The notes beneath the pieces were generated by a model. It worked only from the letters and a program-made list of their open reading frames with translations, ran no database searches and was not told the DNA's origin. From Owenia fusiformis (taxonomy: Eukaryota > Annelida > Polychaeta > Sabellida > Oweniidae): 64,000 nucleotides of DNA. The position numbers were made by a program, and so were the translations under genes. The stretch's first letter is position 1. Each line of letters opens with the position of its first letter. Location: positions 124,001 through 188,000 of the forward strand of contig CAIIXF020000012.1 of assembly GCA_903813345.2 (NCBI GenBank), given 5' to 3'. Below are positions 63,750 through 64,000 of this stretch, piece after piece.

Positions 63750-64000
63750 AAATAATGTAAAATTGGATTATCAAAATGTTGATTTGGAACAATATTTTAA
63801 AGTTATATATTAAAATAGCGACAGAAATAATGTTGAATAACCTATCAAGTTTAGAAAACCCAATGATGATTTTTGTGACACTAATTTCTATGCTGACAGC
63901 TAGCAATACCAGTGAGGTCATTTAAAATGAGACAGAATTGCACATTTATACTACTCGTACAATTATACTTTTAAATAGGGTCGGTGACTAATAAATCAGG
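63750..64000. other. Intron sequence at window end
   Basis: Upstream intron of the beta-lactamase-like gene. The hydrophobic - strand frame here (63,750-63,921) is unspliced intron, not an exon. Confidence 0.5.

Noticed and set aside
63559-63921. Hydrophobic N-terminal extension as a signal or membrane segment of the beta-lactamase-like protein
   Set aside because: A clear acceptor (TATTTTAG-like, at 63,747-63,748) separates it from the exon; the upstream part is intron.

Overview
The window is AT-rich, intron-rich animal DNA, and I read it as a marine invertebrate, most likely a bivalve mollusc. That placement is inference: it rests on the mix of LINEs, many small terminal-inverted-repeat (TIR) elements carrying minisatellites, Gypsy-like remnants, and secreted or membrane proteins of expanded families (beta-lactamase-like, trypsin-like, VWC). 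There is no bacterial gene organisation, no CRISPR, and I recognised no tRNA or rRNA gene. Repeats and transposon remains occupy most of the 64 kb.

Three host genes can be supported. (1) A + strand gene at 20,994-28,966 has a von Willebrand C (VWC) exon followed by three tiny exons of 18, 36 and 27 nt, all in the same phase and set in homologous intron segments. (2) A + strand trypsin-like serine protease lies at 43,181-52,916, with four exons, triad residues H57, D102 and S195, and D189; two reading-frame breaks are present. (3) A - strand beta-lactamase-like (class C / PBP4* fold) gene runs from beyond 63,746 to 55,866. Eight exons are visible, with a Thr/Ser-rich stalk and a hydrophobic tail suited to a GPI anchor; two of its three active-site motifs are altered. 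Splice phases are consistent at every internal junction of genes 1 and 3, and of gene 2 if one weak donor is accepted.

Layout. 0.2-5.4 kb: nearly full-length LINE (- strand), ORF1 and ORF2 separated by one in-frame TAG. 6-7.7 kb: broken SGNH-hydrolase-like gene with an 807-bp TIR element in or beside it. 8.7-9.5 kb: LINE 3' fragment. 9.57-19.03 kb: large interrupted inverted-repeat structure whose arms hold a 15-bp minisatellite in opposite orientations, with a 33-bp minisatellite in the loop. 19-21 kb: TIR-element remains. 21-29 kb: VWC gene, its long intron filled by repeat arrays and a second inverted-repeat structure. 30.7-33.1 kb: Gypsy-like Gag fossil and a candidate solo LTR. 35.26-36.88 kb: non-autonomous element with piggyBac-type TTAA flanks, stuffed with a minisatellite. 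38.2-40.56 kb: 104-bp satellite. 40.96-42.97 kb: TIR element with a GCGGTAG-rich array and a nested TIR element. 43.2-53 kb: protease gene, its introns holding a 0.7-kb inverted repeat, a 392-bp exact-looking tandem duplication, a mariner-like relic, a LINE tail and a solo LTR. 53.5-55.2 kb: 490-bp TIR element and LINE endonuclease fragment. 55.9-64 kb: beta-lactamase-like gene, with a 4.2-kb 57-bp minisatellite in its penultimate intron.

The most striking observation is in the beta-lactamase-like gene. The 57-bp minisatellite has copied the exon's own 3' splice site and first codons, so about 70 decoy acceptors precede the real one. A second exon of the same gene has its acceptor triplicated at 62,363-62,618. 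In both cases use of a decoy would run into an early in-frame stop.
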